NCBI RefSeq assembly: GCF_018390555.1
Contig: NZ_JAHBGB010000019.1
Coordinates: 124,001 to 188,000, forward strand
Direction of reading: 5' to 3'
From: Ancylobacter oerskovii
GTDB lineage: Bacteria > Pseudomonadota > Alphaproteobacteria > Rhizobiales > Xanthobacteraceae
Length of the DNA stretch: 64,000 bases
This document shows, in pieces, positions 50,907 through 60,059 of this stretch. Within the stretch, counting starts at the first letter, position 1, and every line of letters starts with the position of its first letter. Below the pieces are notes generated by a model. That model did no database searches. It was given only the letters and a program-made list of their open reading frames with translations, and was not told the DNA's origin. The position numbers were made by a program, and so were the translations under genes.

Positions 50907-52259
50907 TCAGCCCGCCGGCGGCTCGGGAGCCGTCGCCGGCAGCGGGGCGGCCGCGGACCGGCCCGGGCGCAGCCGCTGCAGGAACAGCTTGAAGCGGAAG
51001 CTCCAGTCCGTCTGCTGGGCCTCGGTCAGGCGGGCGAGGGTGCGGGCGTAGTCCAGCACCAGGCCAGGGGTCCAGGTCATGGACGAGGCGTGGCTGCGCA
51101 GCAGCGCGGCGGTCCACAGATCGGGATTGGCGAGCAGACGCAGCAGCCGCAACCAGGGATACTGGCTGGCGAGCGCCCCCTCCAGCGCGGCATCCAGCGC
51201 TTCGGCCACCACGACGGAGCAGTTGCGGTTGGTGAGGTTGTAGGTGTCGTCCTGCCGGTAGCCGGCCCAGAATGCCCGCAGCCGGCGCGGATCGAAATTG
51301 CGGAACGCCACATGCTGGTCCGCGGGGCACCATTCGCTGGTTTCGAAGGCGTAGGAAGGCTGGAAGCGGCCCTTGAGGTCGTTCTCCGCCGTGGCGCGCA
51401 GCGCGGCGATGAAATCGCCGCTCGACCGGTCGATCTCCTGCGCCGGGTAGTGGCTGATATAGAGGTCCGGCGGCAGTTCCAGCGCGGCATGGCCGGTGGA
51501 GATCACCCCGTGCCCGTCCACCGCGGCGATGTAGCGGTCGACCAGCAGCCGCCGTTCCGGCTGATAGGCCGAACCCACCGGCGTCCACACATGCACCGTC
51601 ATCGGGTGCTCGACGGTGGCGCGGCCGCCGCCGATCAGCACCGGCGCGTTCTGGTACCATCCGCGCCCGGCGAAGATCGGCAGGTTCATGGCCGAGGCTT
51701 CGTCCTCCAGCGTCCGCAGCATCAGCCCGAAACGCACCAGCAGCCACCCCCACAGCCCGAGCAGCAGGGCGATGCAGAACGGGATGTTCTTGTCGTGCGA
51801 CAGCGGCCATTCGGTGACGATCAGCATCGCCAGCAGGAGTTCGACGACACCGCAGGCGGCCAGCAGCCGCCAGCCGGGAAAGCGCACCACCACCGCCGTG
51901 GCGATGCGCCCCAGCCCGTCCACGGCGAAGGCGAGGCCGAACAGCCAGGCGATGGCGATCCGGGTGCTGATCGGGAAATCCAGGATCAGGCTGCCGAGCA
52001 GGATCAGCGCGGTGGCCTTGAGGAAGCCGAGATGCCGGGAGCCCTCCCGCGGCAGCGCCAGGAACACGTAGAGGGCGAGAAGGCCGTTGAGGACGAAGAC
52101 GGCGCCCATGGCTTCCTTCGTCACCAGGGTGACGCCGTCCGAGGCGTCGATGGCCAGCAGGCTGGCCAATGCCAGCAGCACCGCGCCGAACACCGGCAAG
52201 ACGTACCAGCGCGCACGGAAGGCATCGGCGCCGACGAGGAGGAAGGCGATCTTGAGCAC
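50907..52259 (-). CDS. HdeD-like membrane protein fused to a papain-like domain
   Basis: 450 aa from GTG. Residues about 17-180 contain six membrane segments with an HdeD/DUF308 look (GAVFVLNGLLALYVFLALP, ILLGSLILDFPISTRIAIAW, FAVDGLGRIATAVV). Residues about 210-410 are soluble: TVHVWTPVGSAY, GHAALELPPDLYISHYP and YNLTNRNCSVVVAEALDAAL. A His (257) in a beta-rich segment followed about 90 residues later by Asn-Cys (346-347) at a helix start recalls circularly permuted papain-fold enzymes (LRAT/NlpC-P60 type). The ordering is my inference. Likely a membrane-tethered hydrolase or acyltransferase. Confidence 0.6.
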   Translation of the reverse strand: MLKIAFLLVGADAFRARWYVLPVFGAVLLALASLLAIDASDGVTLVTKEAMGAVFVLNGLLALYVFLALPREGSRHLGFLKATALILLGSLILDFPISTRIAIAWLFGLAFAVDGLGRIATAVVVRFPGWRLLAACGVVELLLAMLIVTEWPLSHDKNIPFCIALLLGLWGWLLVRFGLMLRTLEDEASAMNLPIFAGRGWYQNAPVLIGGGRATVEHPMTVHVWTPVGSAYQPERRLLVDRYIAAVDGHGVISTGHAALELPPDLYISHYPAQEIDRSSGDFIAALRATAENDLKGRFQPSYAFETSEWCPADQHVAFRNFDPRRLRAFWAGYRQDDTYNLTNRNCSVVVAEALDAALEGALASQYPWLRLLRLLANPDLWTAALLRSHASSMTWTPGLVLDYARTLARLTEAQQTDWSFRFKLFLQRLRPGRSAAAPLPATAPEPPAG

Positions 52260-52470
52260 GCGCCGGACCTGACAATGAATTCAAGCAATTCTTTCGCCGG
52301 AAACTACCGTACCGCCCCGGTGATGAAAAGCGGCTGCGCGTCGGGCCGGCCATCCGTCGCCGGGGCGGCCGATGGGCGGGAAACCGGCGGGCAAGGCCTC
52401 CTTGCGTGCTGGCGGAGGCCCCGCCGGCATGAGATGGTCGGCGGCCCATTCCTCACGCTGCGGTCCCGAC

Positions 52471-53208
52471 GTGCGCCTCCATCTCGTCAATCCGAACACC
52501 ACCCAATCGATGACCGACAAGATCGCCGCCGCCGCCCGGCTGGTTGCGGCGGACGCGACGACCATCCTCGCGGCGACCTCGCGGATGGGGCCGGCCTCCA
52601 TCGAGGGCTATTACGACGACGCGCTCGCCCTGCCCGGGCTGGTCGATGCGGTGGCGCGGGCCGAGGACGAGGCGGTGGACGGTCATATCGTCGCCTGCTT
52701 CGACGACACCGGCGTCGATGCGGCGCGTGCGCTCGCCCGGGCGCCGGTGATCGGCATCGGCGAGGCGGGCTTCCACATGGCGAGCCTGATCGCCCATCGC
52801 TTCAGCGTGGTGACGACGCTGTCGCGCTCGGTGCCGGTGATCGAGGCCAATCTCGACCGCTACGGGCTGGCGCGGCGCTGCGCGCGGGTGCGCGCCTCCG
52901 ACGTCGCGGTGCTGGAGCTGGAGGATCCCGCTTCCGATGCCCGCGCCCGCATCTCGGCGGAGATCGGCCGGGCCGTGCGCGAGGACCATGCGGAGGCGGT
53001 GGTGCTGGGCTGCGCCGGCATGGCCGATCTCGCCCGCGCGCTCGGGCAGGAGCACGGCGTGCCGGTGATCGACGGCGTCGCCTGCGCGGTGGCGCTGATG
53101 GAAGGGCTGGTCCGCGTCGGGCTCGCCACCTCCAAGGCCGGCGCCTATGCGCCGCCACGGGCCAAGCCTTATGCCGGCCTGCTTGCCGGCTTCGCGCCGC
53201 AGGGTTGA
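52471..53208 (+). CDS. Asp/Glu/hydantoin racemase family protein
   Basis: 245 aa from GTG (VRLHLVNPNTTQSMTDKI), the usual start of HyuE/allantoin racemase proteins; an ATG 14 codons upstream is possible. The two catalytic cysteines are Cys76 (VACFDDTGVDAA) and Cys181 (VLGCAGMADLA). These cofactor-independent enzymes racemise hydantoins or allantoin. Ends 13 bp from the stop of livF on the opposite strand; the liv-type transporter could import the substrate, but co-regulation is not shown. Confidence 0.88.
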   Translation: MRLHLVNPNTTQSMTDKIAAAARLVAADATTILAATSRMGPASIEGYYDDALALPGLVDAVARAEDEAVDGHIVACFDDTGVDAARALARAPVIGIGEAGFHMASLIAHRFSVVTTLSRSVPVIEANLDRYGLARRCARVRASDVAVLELEDPASDARARISAEIGRAVREDHAEAVVLGCAGMADLARALGQEHGVPVIDGVACAVALMEGLVRVGLATSKAGAYAPPRAKPYAGLLAGFAPQG

Positions 53209-53221
53209 AGGCGGCCTTCCC

Positions 53222-53923
53222 TCACTCCGCGGTTCCGTCCTCGATGCCTCGGGCGTCCGCCATCGGCCCGCTCCAGCGCAGGGCGCCCTGGTCGATGTGA
53301 TAGGCGCGGTCGCAGAGTTCCTCACACAGCGCGGCGTTCTGCTCCGACAGCAGCAGCGAGAGGCCGTCCGCCTTCAATTGCCGCAAGGCGGCGCCCATCT
53401 CCTCGACGATGATCGGCGCCACGCCCTCGGAGGGTTCGTCGAGCAGCAGCAGATCGGGATTGCCGACCAGGGCGCGGGCCACGGCGAGCATCTGCTGCTC
53501 GCCGCCGGACATGGCGTCGCCGCGTCGTCCGCGCAGCTCGGCGAGATTGGGGAACAACGCGAAGAGCCGCTCCGGCGGCCAGCGGTCGATGCCGTCGCGG
53601 CCGGGGCGGCGGGCGAGGGCGAGGTTCTCCTCGGCGGTCAGATCGATGAAGATGCGGCGGTCCTCGGGGACATAGCCGACGCCGCGCCGGGCGACGCGGT
53701 GGGGCGGCAGGCCGGAAATATCCGCGCCGCCGAGGGAGAGGCGGCGGGCGCGATGGCGCACCAGTCCCATCACCGCCTTCAGCGTGGTGCTCTTGCCGGC
53801 GCCGTTGCGGCCGATCAGCGCCACCGCTTCGCCGCGCCCCACGGTGAGCGACAGGCCGAACAGCGCCTGGGCCGGGCCGTACCAGGCCTCCAGTCCGTCG
53901 ATTTCCAGCAGCGGCGCCGTCAC
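53222..53923 (-). CDS. livF: Branched-chain amino acid-type ABC transporter ATPase LivF
   Basis: 233 aa from GTG, overlapping the livG stop. Walker A GRNGAGKSTTLKAVMGL, signature MSGGEQQMLAVARALVG, Walker B LLLLDEPSEGVAP, and the VGYVPEDRRIFIDLTAEENL block typical of LivF. Couples ATP hydrolysis to the permease for branched-chain amino acids, amides or urea-type substrates. Confidence 0.93.
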   Translation of the reverse strand: MTAPLLEIDGLEAWYGPAQALFGLSLTVGRGEAVALIGRNGAGKSTTLKAVMGLVRHRARRLSLGGADISGLPPHRVARRGVGYVPEDRRIFIDLTAEENLALARRPGRDGIDRWPPERLFALFPNLAELRGRRGDAMSGGEQQMLAVARALVGNPDLLLLDEPSEGVAPIIVEEMGAALRQLKADGLSLLLSEQNAALCEELCDRAYHIDQGALRWSGPMADARGIEDGTAE

Positions 53924-54690
53924 GTCCGTCCCTCCGTCCCGCTACGGCCGAGATAGACCGCGCGCACCTGCGGGTCGGCGCGCACCGCCTCGGCGCTGCC
54001 ATCGGCGATCACCCGCCCGCGGGCGAGCACGAGGACGCGGTCGGCATGGCCGAACACCACGTCCATGGAATGCTCGGTGAACAGCACCGCGAGGCCGCGC
54101 GCGGCGGCCAGGCGCTGCACCAGGCCGATCAGGGCGAGGCGCTCATGGGCGCCCATGCCGGCGGTCGGCTCGTCCATCAGCAGCAGGCGCGGCGAGCCGG
54201 CCAGCGCGATGGCGAGCTCCAGCCGCTTGACGTCGCCATAGGCAAGGCCGGCGGCGGCATGTTCCGCCCGCGCGGCGAGCCCGGTCTGTTCGAGAAGCGC
54301 CAGCGCCTCGTCCCGCGCCTGCCCGTCCTGCGGGCGCCACAGGCCGAAGCTGCGGCCGCGCGATGCGAGGATCGCCGTCTCGACATTGGCCAGCACGGTG
54401 AGCGAGACGAAGACGGCGGCGATCTGGAAGGTGCGGCCGACGCCGAGCCGGGCGATGGCGCGTGGCGCGCGGCCGGTGATGTCGCGCCCGGCGAGGCGTA
54501 CCGTGCCGGCATCGGGGCGGATCTGGCCGTTCACCACGTTGAAGCAGGTCGACTTGCCGGCGCCGTTGGGGCCGATCAGCGCCAGCAATTCGCCCGCCTG
54601 CACCTCGAAGCTCACCCCGTCGAGGGCACGCACGCCGCCATAGGACTTGGCGAGGCCCTCGACGCGCAGCACCGGCGCGGCGGCGGTCAT
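53920..54690 (-). CDS. livG: Branched-chain amino acid-type ABC transporter ATPase LivG
   Basis: 256 aa from MTAAAPVLRVEGLAKSYGGV; the ATG overlaps the permease stop. Walker A GPNGAGKSTCFNVVNGQ, LivG-type signature LAYGDVKRLELAIALAGSP, Walker B LLLMDEPTAGMGAHE. Second ATPase of the Liv system. Confidence 0.93.
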   Translation of the reverse strand: MTAAAPVLRVEGLAKSYGGVRALDGVSFEVQAGELLALIGPNGAGKSTCFNVVNGQIRPDAGTVRLAGRDITGRAPRAIARLGVGRTFQIAAVFVSLTVLANVETAILASRGRSFGLWRPQDGQARDEALALLEQTGLAARAEHAAAGLAYGDVKRLELAIALAGSPRLLLMDEPTAGMGAHERLALIGLVQRLAAARGLAVLFTEHSMDVVFGHADRVLVLARGRVIADGSAEAVRADPQVRAVYLGRSGTEGRT

Positions 54691-56573
54691 CGGGCCGGGC
54701 TCCATCGGGCGGCGAGGCGCGACAGGCCGCCGGCGATGCCGCCGGGAAACAGCAGGACGAGGGCGAGGATCAGCGCGCCGAGCAAAGCGCGCCAATAGGC
54801 GGTCTCGCGCATCACCATGTCCTGCAGCAGGGTGAAGGCGCCGGCGCCGAGCACCGGCCCGGCCGGGCTGGAGAGGCCGCCGAGCAGCACCATCACCAAT
54901 GCGTCGATGGAGCGCCCGACCGCCAGCGTCTCCGGCGAGATCGAGCCCTTGGCAAAGGCGTAGAGCCCGCCCGCCGCGCCGGCGAGCAGGCCGGAGGCGA
55001 GGAAGGCGAGCCAGCGTATGCCAGCGACGTCGATGCCGGAGGCCTCCGCCCGCCGGCGCGCGTCGCGCCCGGCCCGCAGCGCGTGGCCGAAGGGGGCGTG
55101 GATCAGCCGGCGAATCATCAGGAGGCCCGCGACGGTGACGGCGAGGGCGGCGAGATAGAGCCCGGCGCGGCTGTCGAACGGCCAGTCCGGCCAGATGCCG
55201 ATCAGCCCGTTGGAGCCGCCGGTGACCTCTTCCCACTGGAAGATGACCGACCAGACGATCTGCGCGAAGGCGAGGGTGAGCATGGCGAGATAGACGCCTT
55301 CCAGCCGCACGCAGAACCAGCCGAAGACCAGCGCTCCCGCTCCGGCGGCGAGGATGCCGACGCCGAAGGCCGGCACCGTGGGCAGGCCGAGCCCGGTCGC
55401 CGCCAGCGCCGTGCCGTAGGCGCCGAGGCCGAAATAGGCGGCGTGGCCGAAGGAGGCCATCCCGCCCGGCCCCATGACGAGATGCAGGGAGGCGGCGAAC
55501 AGCACCGCGACGAGCATGTCGAGCGCCAGCACCGGCGCATAGGCCCAGGCCGAGGCGAGCAGCGGCACGGCGAGTGCGGCCGCCAGCGCGAGGCCGGCGA
55601 GGGTGCGGCCGCTGGCGCCCAGCGGCCGCAGGGGAGCTTCGTCGGCCTGTCCCCGCGCGGGGGCGCCGTGCGGGCGGCCGAACAGGCCCTGCGGGCGCAG
55701 CACCAGCACCAGCGCCATCACCAGGAATTCGGCCACCAGCGTCAGCTTGCTCATGTTGAACGCCCAGCCGGTGATGTCGACGGTGCCCAGCGCGATGCAC
55801 AGGGCCTTGGTCAGCGCCACCAGCACCGCGGCGACATAGGCGCCGGGGATCGAGCCCATGCCGCCGATCACCACCACCACGAAGGCGTCGCCAAGCACGG
55901 CAAGGTCGAGCGACAGGTTGGCCGGCTCGCGGGCGGTCTGCAGCGCCCCGCCGAGGCCGGCGAGACAGGCACCGAGGGCGAAGACGGCGGTGAACAACAG
56001 CGCGGGGTTGATGCCGAGCGCCGCCACCATCTCGCGGTCCTGGGTCGCCGCGCGCACCGTGCGGCCGAAGCGGGTGCGCTTCATCAAGAGGTGCAGCCCC
56101 AGCAGCACCGCGGGGCCGGCGATGGCCAGGAAGACGTCATATTCCGGCAGGCGGCGGCCGATGAGCTCGATCGAGCCCTTCAGCCCCGGTGCCCGCGGGC
56201 CGAGCAGGTCCTCCGGCCCCCAGAGCCACAGGGCGGCGTCGTTGAGGATGAGGGCGAGCGCGAAGGTGGCGACCAGCTGGTAGAGCTCCGGCACGTGGTA
56301 GATGCGCCGCAGCAGCAGGATCTCCACCGCCGCGCCGAGCAGGCCGATGGCGAGCGCAGCGAGGAGCAGCCCGCCCCAATAGCCGAGTGGGCCAGGCAGG
56401 CGGTCGGCCAGCGTCACCGCGAGATAGAGCCCCAGCATGTAGAAGGCGCCATGCGCCATGTTCACGATGCGGGTGACGCCGAAGATGATCGACAGGCCGG
56501 CGGCGACGAAGAACAGGCCGGAAGCCGAGGCCAGCCCGTTGATCATCTGGAACGCCAGGGAATCGAGCGTCAC
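54687..56573 (-). CDS. Fused LivH-LivM permease
   Basis: 628 aa from GTG with GGAGG upstream. The first half (1-295) is LivH-like: FQMINGLASASGLFFVAAGL, GVTRIVNMAHGAFYMLG, ATQDREMVAALGIN and VIGGMGSIPGAYVAAVLV. A charged linker (RPHGAPARGQADEAPLRPLG) joins it to a LivM-like half: HLVMGPGGMASFGHAAYFGL, EGVYLAMLTLAFAQIVWSVI, ALRAGRDARRRAEASGIDV and VLLGGLSSPAGPVLGAG. The usual two permeases are therefore one polypeptide. About 16 membrane segments. Confidence 0.92.
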   Translation of the reverse strand: MTLDSLAFQMINGLASASGLFFVAAGLSIIFGVTRIVNMAHGAFYMLGLYLAVTLADRLPGPLGYWGGLLLAALAIGLLGAAVEILLLRRIYHVPELYQLVATFALALILNDAALWLWGPEDLLGPRAPGLKGSIELIGRRLPEYDVFLAIAGPAVLLGLHLLMKRTRFGRTVRAATQDREMVAALGINPALLFTAVFALGACLAGLGGALQTAREPANLSLDLAVLGDAFVVVVIGGMGSIPGAYVAAVLVALTKALCIALGTVDITGWAFNMSKLTLVAEFLVMALVLVLRPQGLFGRPHGAPARGQADEAPLRPLGASGRTLAGLALAAALAVPLLASAWAYAPVLALDMLVAVLFAASLHLVMGPGGMASFGHAAYFGLGAYGTALAATGLGLPTVPAFGVGILAAGAGALVFGWFCVRLEGVYLAMLTLAFAQIVWSVIFQWEEVTGGSNGLIGIWPDWPFDSRAGLYLAALAVTVAGLLMIRRLIHAPFGHALRAGRDARRRAEASGIDVAGIRWLAFLASGLLAGAAGGLYAFAKGSISPETLAVGRSIDALVMVLLGGLSSPAGPVLGAGAFTLLQDMVMRETAYWRALLGALILALVLLFPGGIAGGLSRLAARWSPAR

Positions 56574-56743
56574 GCGGGCCTCCTTGCCGGTTCAGGTCTT
56601 GATGGTTGCCCGGCGTGCGCGGAGCCGGCATCGGGTGGATCGCCGCGATCCGGCGGGGTTGAACGGCGTTCCTTGCGGACCGGTCGGAATGGGGCCGAGA
56701 TGTGCTCGCGGCCACCAAGAGGCGGGGCATGCGAGGACCGGGC

Positions 56744-56935
56744 TCTTCTCCCTCTCCCCGTCGGGGAGAGGGGTAGGGTGAGGGTGTGGACGCTCCAAGG
56801 CTCCGCAGCCGCGTTCCCCCTCACCGCCCCGCTTCGCGGGCCACCTCTCCGTCGAAACCGGATACATCCGGTTTCGGCCTCGCCAGAACCGAACTCGGCA
56901 ACAGCCGAGTTCGGCGGGGAGAGAGAAAGAAAGGT
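56744..56935. repeat. Modular palindromic repeat, copy C (full form, inverted)
   Basis: Read on the minus strand it has the same module order as the copy at 25361: CTTTCTCTCTCCCCGCC, hairpin GAACTCGG...CCGAGTTC, hairpin CGAAACCGG...CCGGTTTCG, GGAGAGGTGGCCCGC, a variable spacer, then CCCTCACCC and the terminal hairpin CTCTCCCC-GAC-GGGGAGAG. It sits between livHM and the binding-protein gene in a 490-bp stretch without genes. Confidence 0.92.
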
Positions 56936-57002
56936 CGGCTTGCGAGAATTGGCGGATGGCCTGCCTGCCGGCCCACGATTGAAGTGCCTGTACCGTGCAG
57001 CG

Positions 57003-57049
57003 CCGACCCACACCTCGCCGACCCACACCTCGCCGACCCACGCGTCGCC
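57003..57049. repeat. 15-bp tandem repeat
   Basis: Three copies of GCCGACCCACACCTC (the third with ACGCGTC), immediately after the stop side of the binding-protein gene (minus strand, ends 57066). Confidence 0.85.
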
Positions 57050-57065
57050 GTTCCGCGCGGCGCCC

Positions 57066-58292
57066 TCAGTCGCGCCTCGGCCGCAGCTTCCCCACCTCGG
57101 CGTCGGAGGGCAGCACGCTCGCGCCGTCGACATAGACGGGATCGAGCATCACGCCCTTGCCGTCCTTCTGGCCGAGCGTGCCGACGAAGGCGCCCATGGT
57201 GGCCTGGTGGTCGCTGGCGCGGTAGGTGAACGGGCCGAACGGGCCGGTGACGGCCAGTCCCTTAAAGGCCTCCACCAGCTTCTCGGTGTCCGGCCCGCCG
57301 GCCTTCTTCAGCCCCTCGGCGAGGGAAATGATGGCGGTGTAGCCGACGATCGAGCCGAGCCGCGGCGGCTCGCCATATTTCGCCTGATAGGCGTCGAGGA
57401 AGGCTTTGTGCTCGGGCGTGGCGATGGCGTACCAGGGATAGCCGGTGGCGACCCATCCCTGCGGCGCCTCGTCCTTCATCGGGTCGAGATATTCCGGCTC
57501 GCCGGACAGGAGGCTGACGACGAAGGTGCCGTCCAGCGTGCCGCGGCTATTGGCCTCGCGCACGAATTTGGCGAGGTCGGCGGCGAACAGCACGTTGAAC
57601 ACCGCATCGGGCTTGGCGTCCGCCAGCGCCTGCGCCACCGCGCCGGCATCGAGCTTGCCGAGCGGGGTGGCCTGCTCGGCGACGAACTCCACGTCCGGCT
57701 GCGCGGCCTTCAGCAGCGTCTTGAAGGTGGCGGCGGCCGACTGGCCGTATTCGTAATTGGGATAGACCAGCGCCCAGCGCTTCCTGTTGGCCTTCACCGC
57801 ATAGGGCATCAGCATCGCCACCTGCATGTAGGTGGAGGCGCGCAGGCGGAAGGTGTAGCGGTTGCCGTCCGCCCAGGTGATCTTGTCGGTCAGCGGCTCG
57901 GAGGCGAGGAAGAACACCTTGCGCTTGTCGGCGAAGCCGGCCACCGCGAGGCCGACATTGGACAGGAAGGTGCCGGTGAGCACGTCGGCCTTCTCGCGGG
58001 TGACGAGGTCCTCGGCGACCCGCACCGCGTCGCCGGGATTGCCGCCATCGTCGCGGATGATCAGCTCGAGCGGGCGCCCGTTGATGCCGCCGGCGGCGTT
58101 GACCTGCTCGACGGCGAGCTCCATCGCCCGGCGATAGGGCTCGAGGAAGGCCGGCTGTGCCTTGTAGCTGTTGAGTTCGCCGATGCGGATCGGCTCGGCG
58201 GCGCGCGCCGCCATCGGCCCGGCGATCCCCGCGACGAGGAGCGCAGCGGCGGTCAGGCGCGACAGGAGCGACGAGCGCGGGGCGGCGGGCAT
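57066..58292 (-). CDS. Branched-chain amino acid-type ABC transporter substrate-binding protein
   Basis: 408 aa. Signal LSRLTAAALLVAGIAGPMAARA, then IRIGELNSYKAQPAFLEPYR and VNAAGGINGRPLELIIRDDG as in LivJ/LivK (Peripla_BP_6). Also VYPNYEYGQSAAATFKTLL and GWVATGYPWYAIATPEHKAF. In this subgroup substrates range from branched-chain amino acids to amides and aromatic compounds. First gene of the liv-type operon, 490 bp upstream of the fused permease, with repeats between them. Confidence 0.92.
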   Translation of the reverse strand: MPAAPRSSLLSRLTAAALLVAGIAGPMAARAAEPIRIGELNSYKAQPAFLEPYRRAMELAVEQVNAAGGINGRPLELIIRDDGGNPGDAVRVAEDLVTREKADVLTGTFLSNVGLAVAGFADKRKVFFLASEPLTDKITWADGNRYTFRLRASTYMQVAMLMPYAVKANRKRWALVYPNYEYGQSAAATFKTLLKAAQPDVEFVAEQATPLGKLDAGAVAQALADAKPDAVFNVLFAADLAKFVREANSRGTLDGTFVVSLLSGEPEYLDPMKDEAPQGWVATGYPWYAIATPEHKAFLDAYQAKYGEPPRLGSIVGYTAIISLAEGLKKAGGPDTEKLVEAFKGLAVTGPFGPFTYRASDHQATMGAFVGTLGQKDGKGVMLDPVYVDGASVLPSDAEVGKLRPRRD

Positions 58293-58418
58293 GCGGATCT
58301 CCGGGCAGGATGGGCGTCGGTCGCCAACTTAGCCGCTGCGCCTGCCGCGTCCAGAGCATCGGGCGGCGGCGGCCGATTTTGGAGCGTTTCTCGGCAGCGC
58401 CGTCCGTCCATCTCCCTG

Positions 58419-59327
58419 CTACGGGCCGACATCGACCTCCGGCTCGTTGACGCGGGCGCGCCGCGAGGCGATGAGCGCGCCGCCAATGATCAGGCCGGCG
58501 CCGAGGAGGGTGGCGGCGCCGGGAATCTCGCCGAAAGCGAAGAAGCCGATCAGGATCGCCCAGATGAAGGCGGTGTATTCGAACACGCCGAGCCGGCTGG
58601 CATCGGCGCGCTGATAGGCGGCGGCGAGGCACAGATGGCCGGCGGTGCCGAGCGCGCCGATCAGCAGCATCAGCGCGAGTTCGCCCGCATCCGGCGCCGT
58701 CCAGAACATCACCCCGAGCGGGGCGATGAGCAGCGCCGGGAACAGGTTCTGCAACAGCACGATGGTCGAGAGCGGGTCGCGCGCCGCCCGGCTCTTCAGC
58801 ACCACCATGGACAGCGCATAGGTGACGGCGGAGACCAGGGCGGCGGCGATGCCGAGCAGGTTGGCCTCCTCGGCCGCGCCGGGCGCGATCTGGCTGAACA
58901 GCACGACCAGCACGCCGAGAAAGCCGATGCCGATGGCGATCACCACCGAGCCGGTGGGGCGCTCGCCGAGAATCATCGCGGCGAACAGCGCGATGAAGAT
59001 CGGCGAGGTGAAGGACAGCGCCAGCACCACGGCGAGCGGAAGCACCGAGAGGGCGTAGAAGAAGGACAGCGCCGTCGCCGTCACCACCAGGGAGCGCCAG
59101 GCATGCGGGCGCAGCGTCTCGCGGCTGGGCAGCCGGGTGCGCATGGCGGCGAACACCAGGAAGGCCATGCTGCCGCCGGCGAGATAGCGCATGAAGGCCA
59201 CTTGCGGCGTCGAATGGGTCTCGCCGACGAACTTGATCATCCCGTCCATGATCGACAGGAGGAAGATGCCGGCGACCGCCAGCAAAGCGGGGCCGAGCGC
59301 GGGACGGAGCATGAGGCGGGTGATCAT
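58419..59327 (-). CDS. DMT-superfamily EamA transporter
   Basis: 302 aa from MITRLMLRPALGPALL. Ten hydrophobic segments in two EamA repeats: SIMDGMIKFVGETHSTPQVA with FMRYLAGG in the first, and YALSMVVLKSRAARDPLS followed by FLFG-like ILIGFFAFGEIPGAATLLG in the second. Probably exports metabolites or amino acids. Upstream in-frame codons to 59540 lack membrane character and are excluded. Confidence 0.87.
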   Translation of the reverse strand: MITRLMLRPALGPALLAVAGIFLLSIMDGMIKFVGETHSTPQVAFMRYLAGGSMAFLVFAAMRTRLPSRETLRPHAWRSLVVTATALSFFYALSVLPLAVVLALSFTSPIFIALFAAMILGERPTGSVVIAIGIGFLGVLVVLFSQIAPGAAEEANLLGIAAALVSAVTYALSMVVLKSRAARDPLSTIVLLQNLFPALLIAPLGVMFWTAPDAGELALMLLIGALGTAGHLCLAAAYQRADASRLGVFEYTAFIWAILIGFFAFGEIPGAATLLGAGLIIGGALIASRRARVNEPEVDVGP

Positions 59328-59555
59328 GGCACGCGGAATGGCGGACGCCCCGCCGAGGCGCGCCGGCCGGCGCGCGTTCCGGTCCGGCGAGGCTACGCTC
59401 GCTTCGCCGGCGAATCGGTCGCCGGCTGCGGGGCCGCGCGTGCCTCGCGGCCGGAGGTGTAGAGGATGTCGGCGCCGAGGGAAACGGCTTTTGCGCCGTG
59501 GCGTGCCGCCGGAGACGGATCGCCGGAGACGCATCGCCACGGGCGCGCGGGCCGC

Positions 59556-60059
59556 TCACCCCCCGGCGAGGGACAGGCGATAGGGATATTCCGAGGTGTC
59601 GGACATGTCGCCGAACGTCCGCGTGCCCGGCAGGCGCTCGAAGCCGAGGCTCTCATAGAAGCGATGGGCGTCGAGGAAGCGGGTGTCGGTCCACAGCCGC
59701 ATCTCCGGCGCGCCATGGGCGCGGGCGAAGGCGAGCGCCTCGCCCATCAGCGCACGGGCGACGCCGCGGCGGCGGGCGGCACGCGCGACATAGACCTTGG
59801 TGATCTCCACGGCGCCGGCGGGGGCGTCGCGGCCGCGCATCGGGGCGGCCGCGAGCGAGCCGATGACCGTCCCGGCATCGGCCGCCACCCAGATGGCGCC
59901 GGACCGGACGGCGAAGTGGCTGGCGATGGCATCGAGCTCGGGGAATTCGGCGGCGCGATCGAAGATGCAGCCGGGATATTCGGCGAAAGCGCCGGCGATA
60001 AGGGCGGCGATCGCGTCGCCATCGGCGTCGCCGGCGAGGCGAATCAGGGGCAGGCTCAA
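59556..60059 (-). CDS. GNAT-family N-acetyltransferase
   Basis: 167 aa from TTG 60059 (LSLPLIRLAGDADGDAIAAL), which gives a typical GNAT start; GTG at 60113 or 60170 would add 18-37 residues. Acetyl-CoA-binding motif A: KVYVARAARRRGVARALMGE; motif B: ARAHGAPEMRLWTDTRFLDA with HRFYESLGFERL. Substrate unknown. Divergent from the lipoprotein gene. Confidence 0.82.
   Translation of the reverse strand: MSLPLIRLAGDADGDAIAALIAGAFAEYPGCIFDRAAEFPELDAIASHFAVRSGAIWVAADAGTVIGSLAAAPMRGRDAPAGAVEITKVYVARAARRRGVARALMGEALAFARAHGAPEMRLWTDTRFLDAHRFYESLGFERLPGTRTFGDMSDTSEYPYRLSLAGG

Noticed and set aside
55083-59462. A plus-strand open frame of about 1450 codons
   Set aside because: It lies antisense to the liv operon and DMT gene, is rich in Arg/Gly/His/Gln runs typical of GC-driven antisense frames, and shows no domain.
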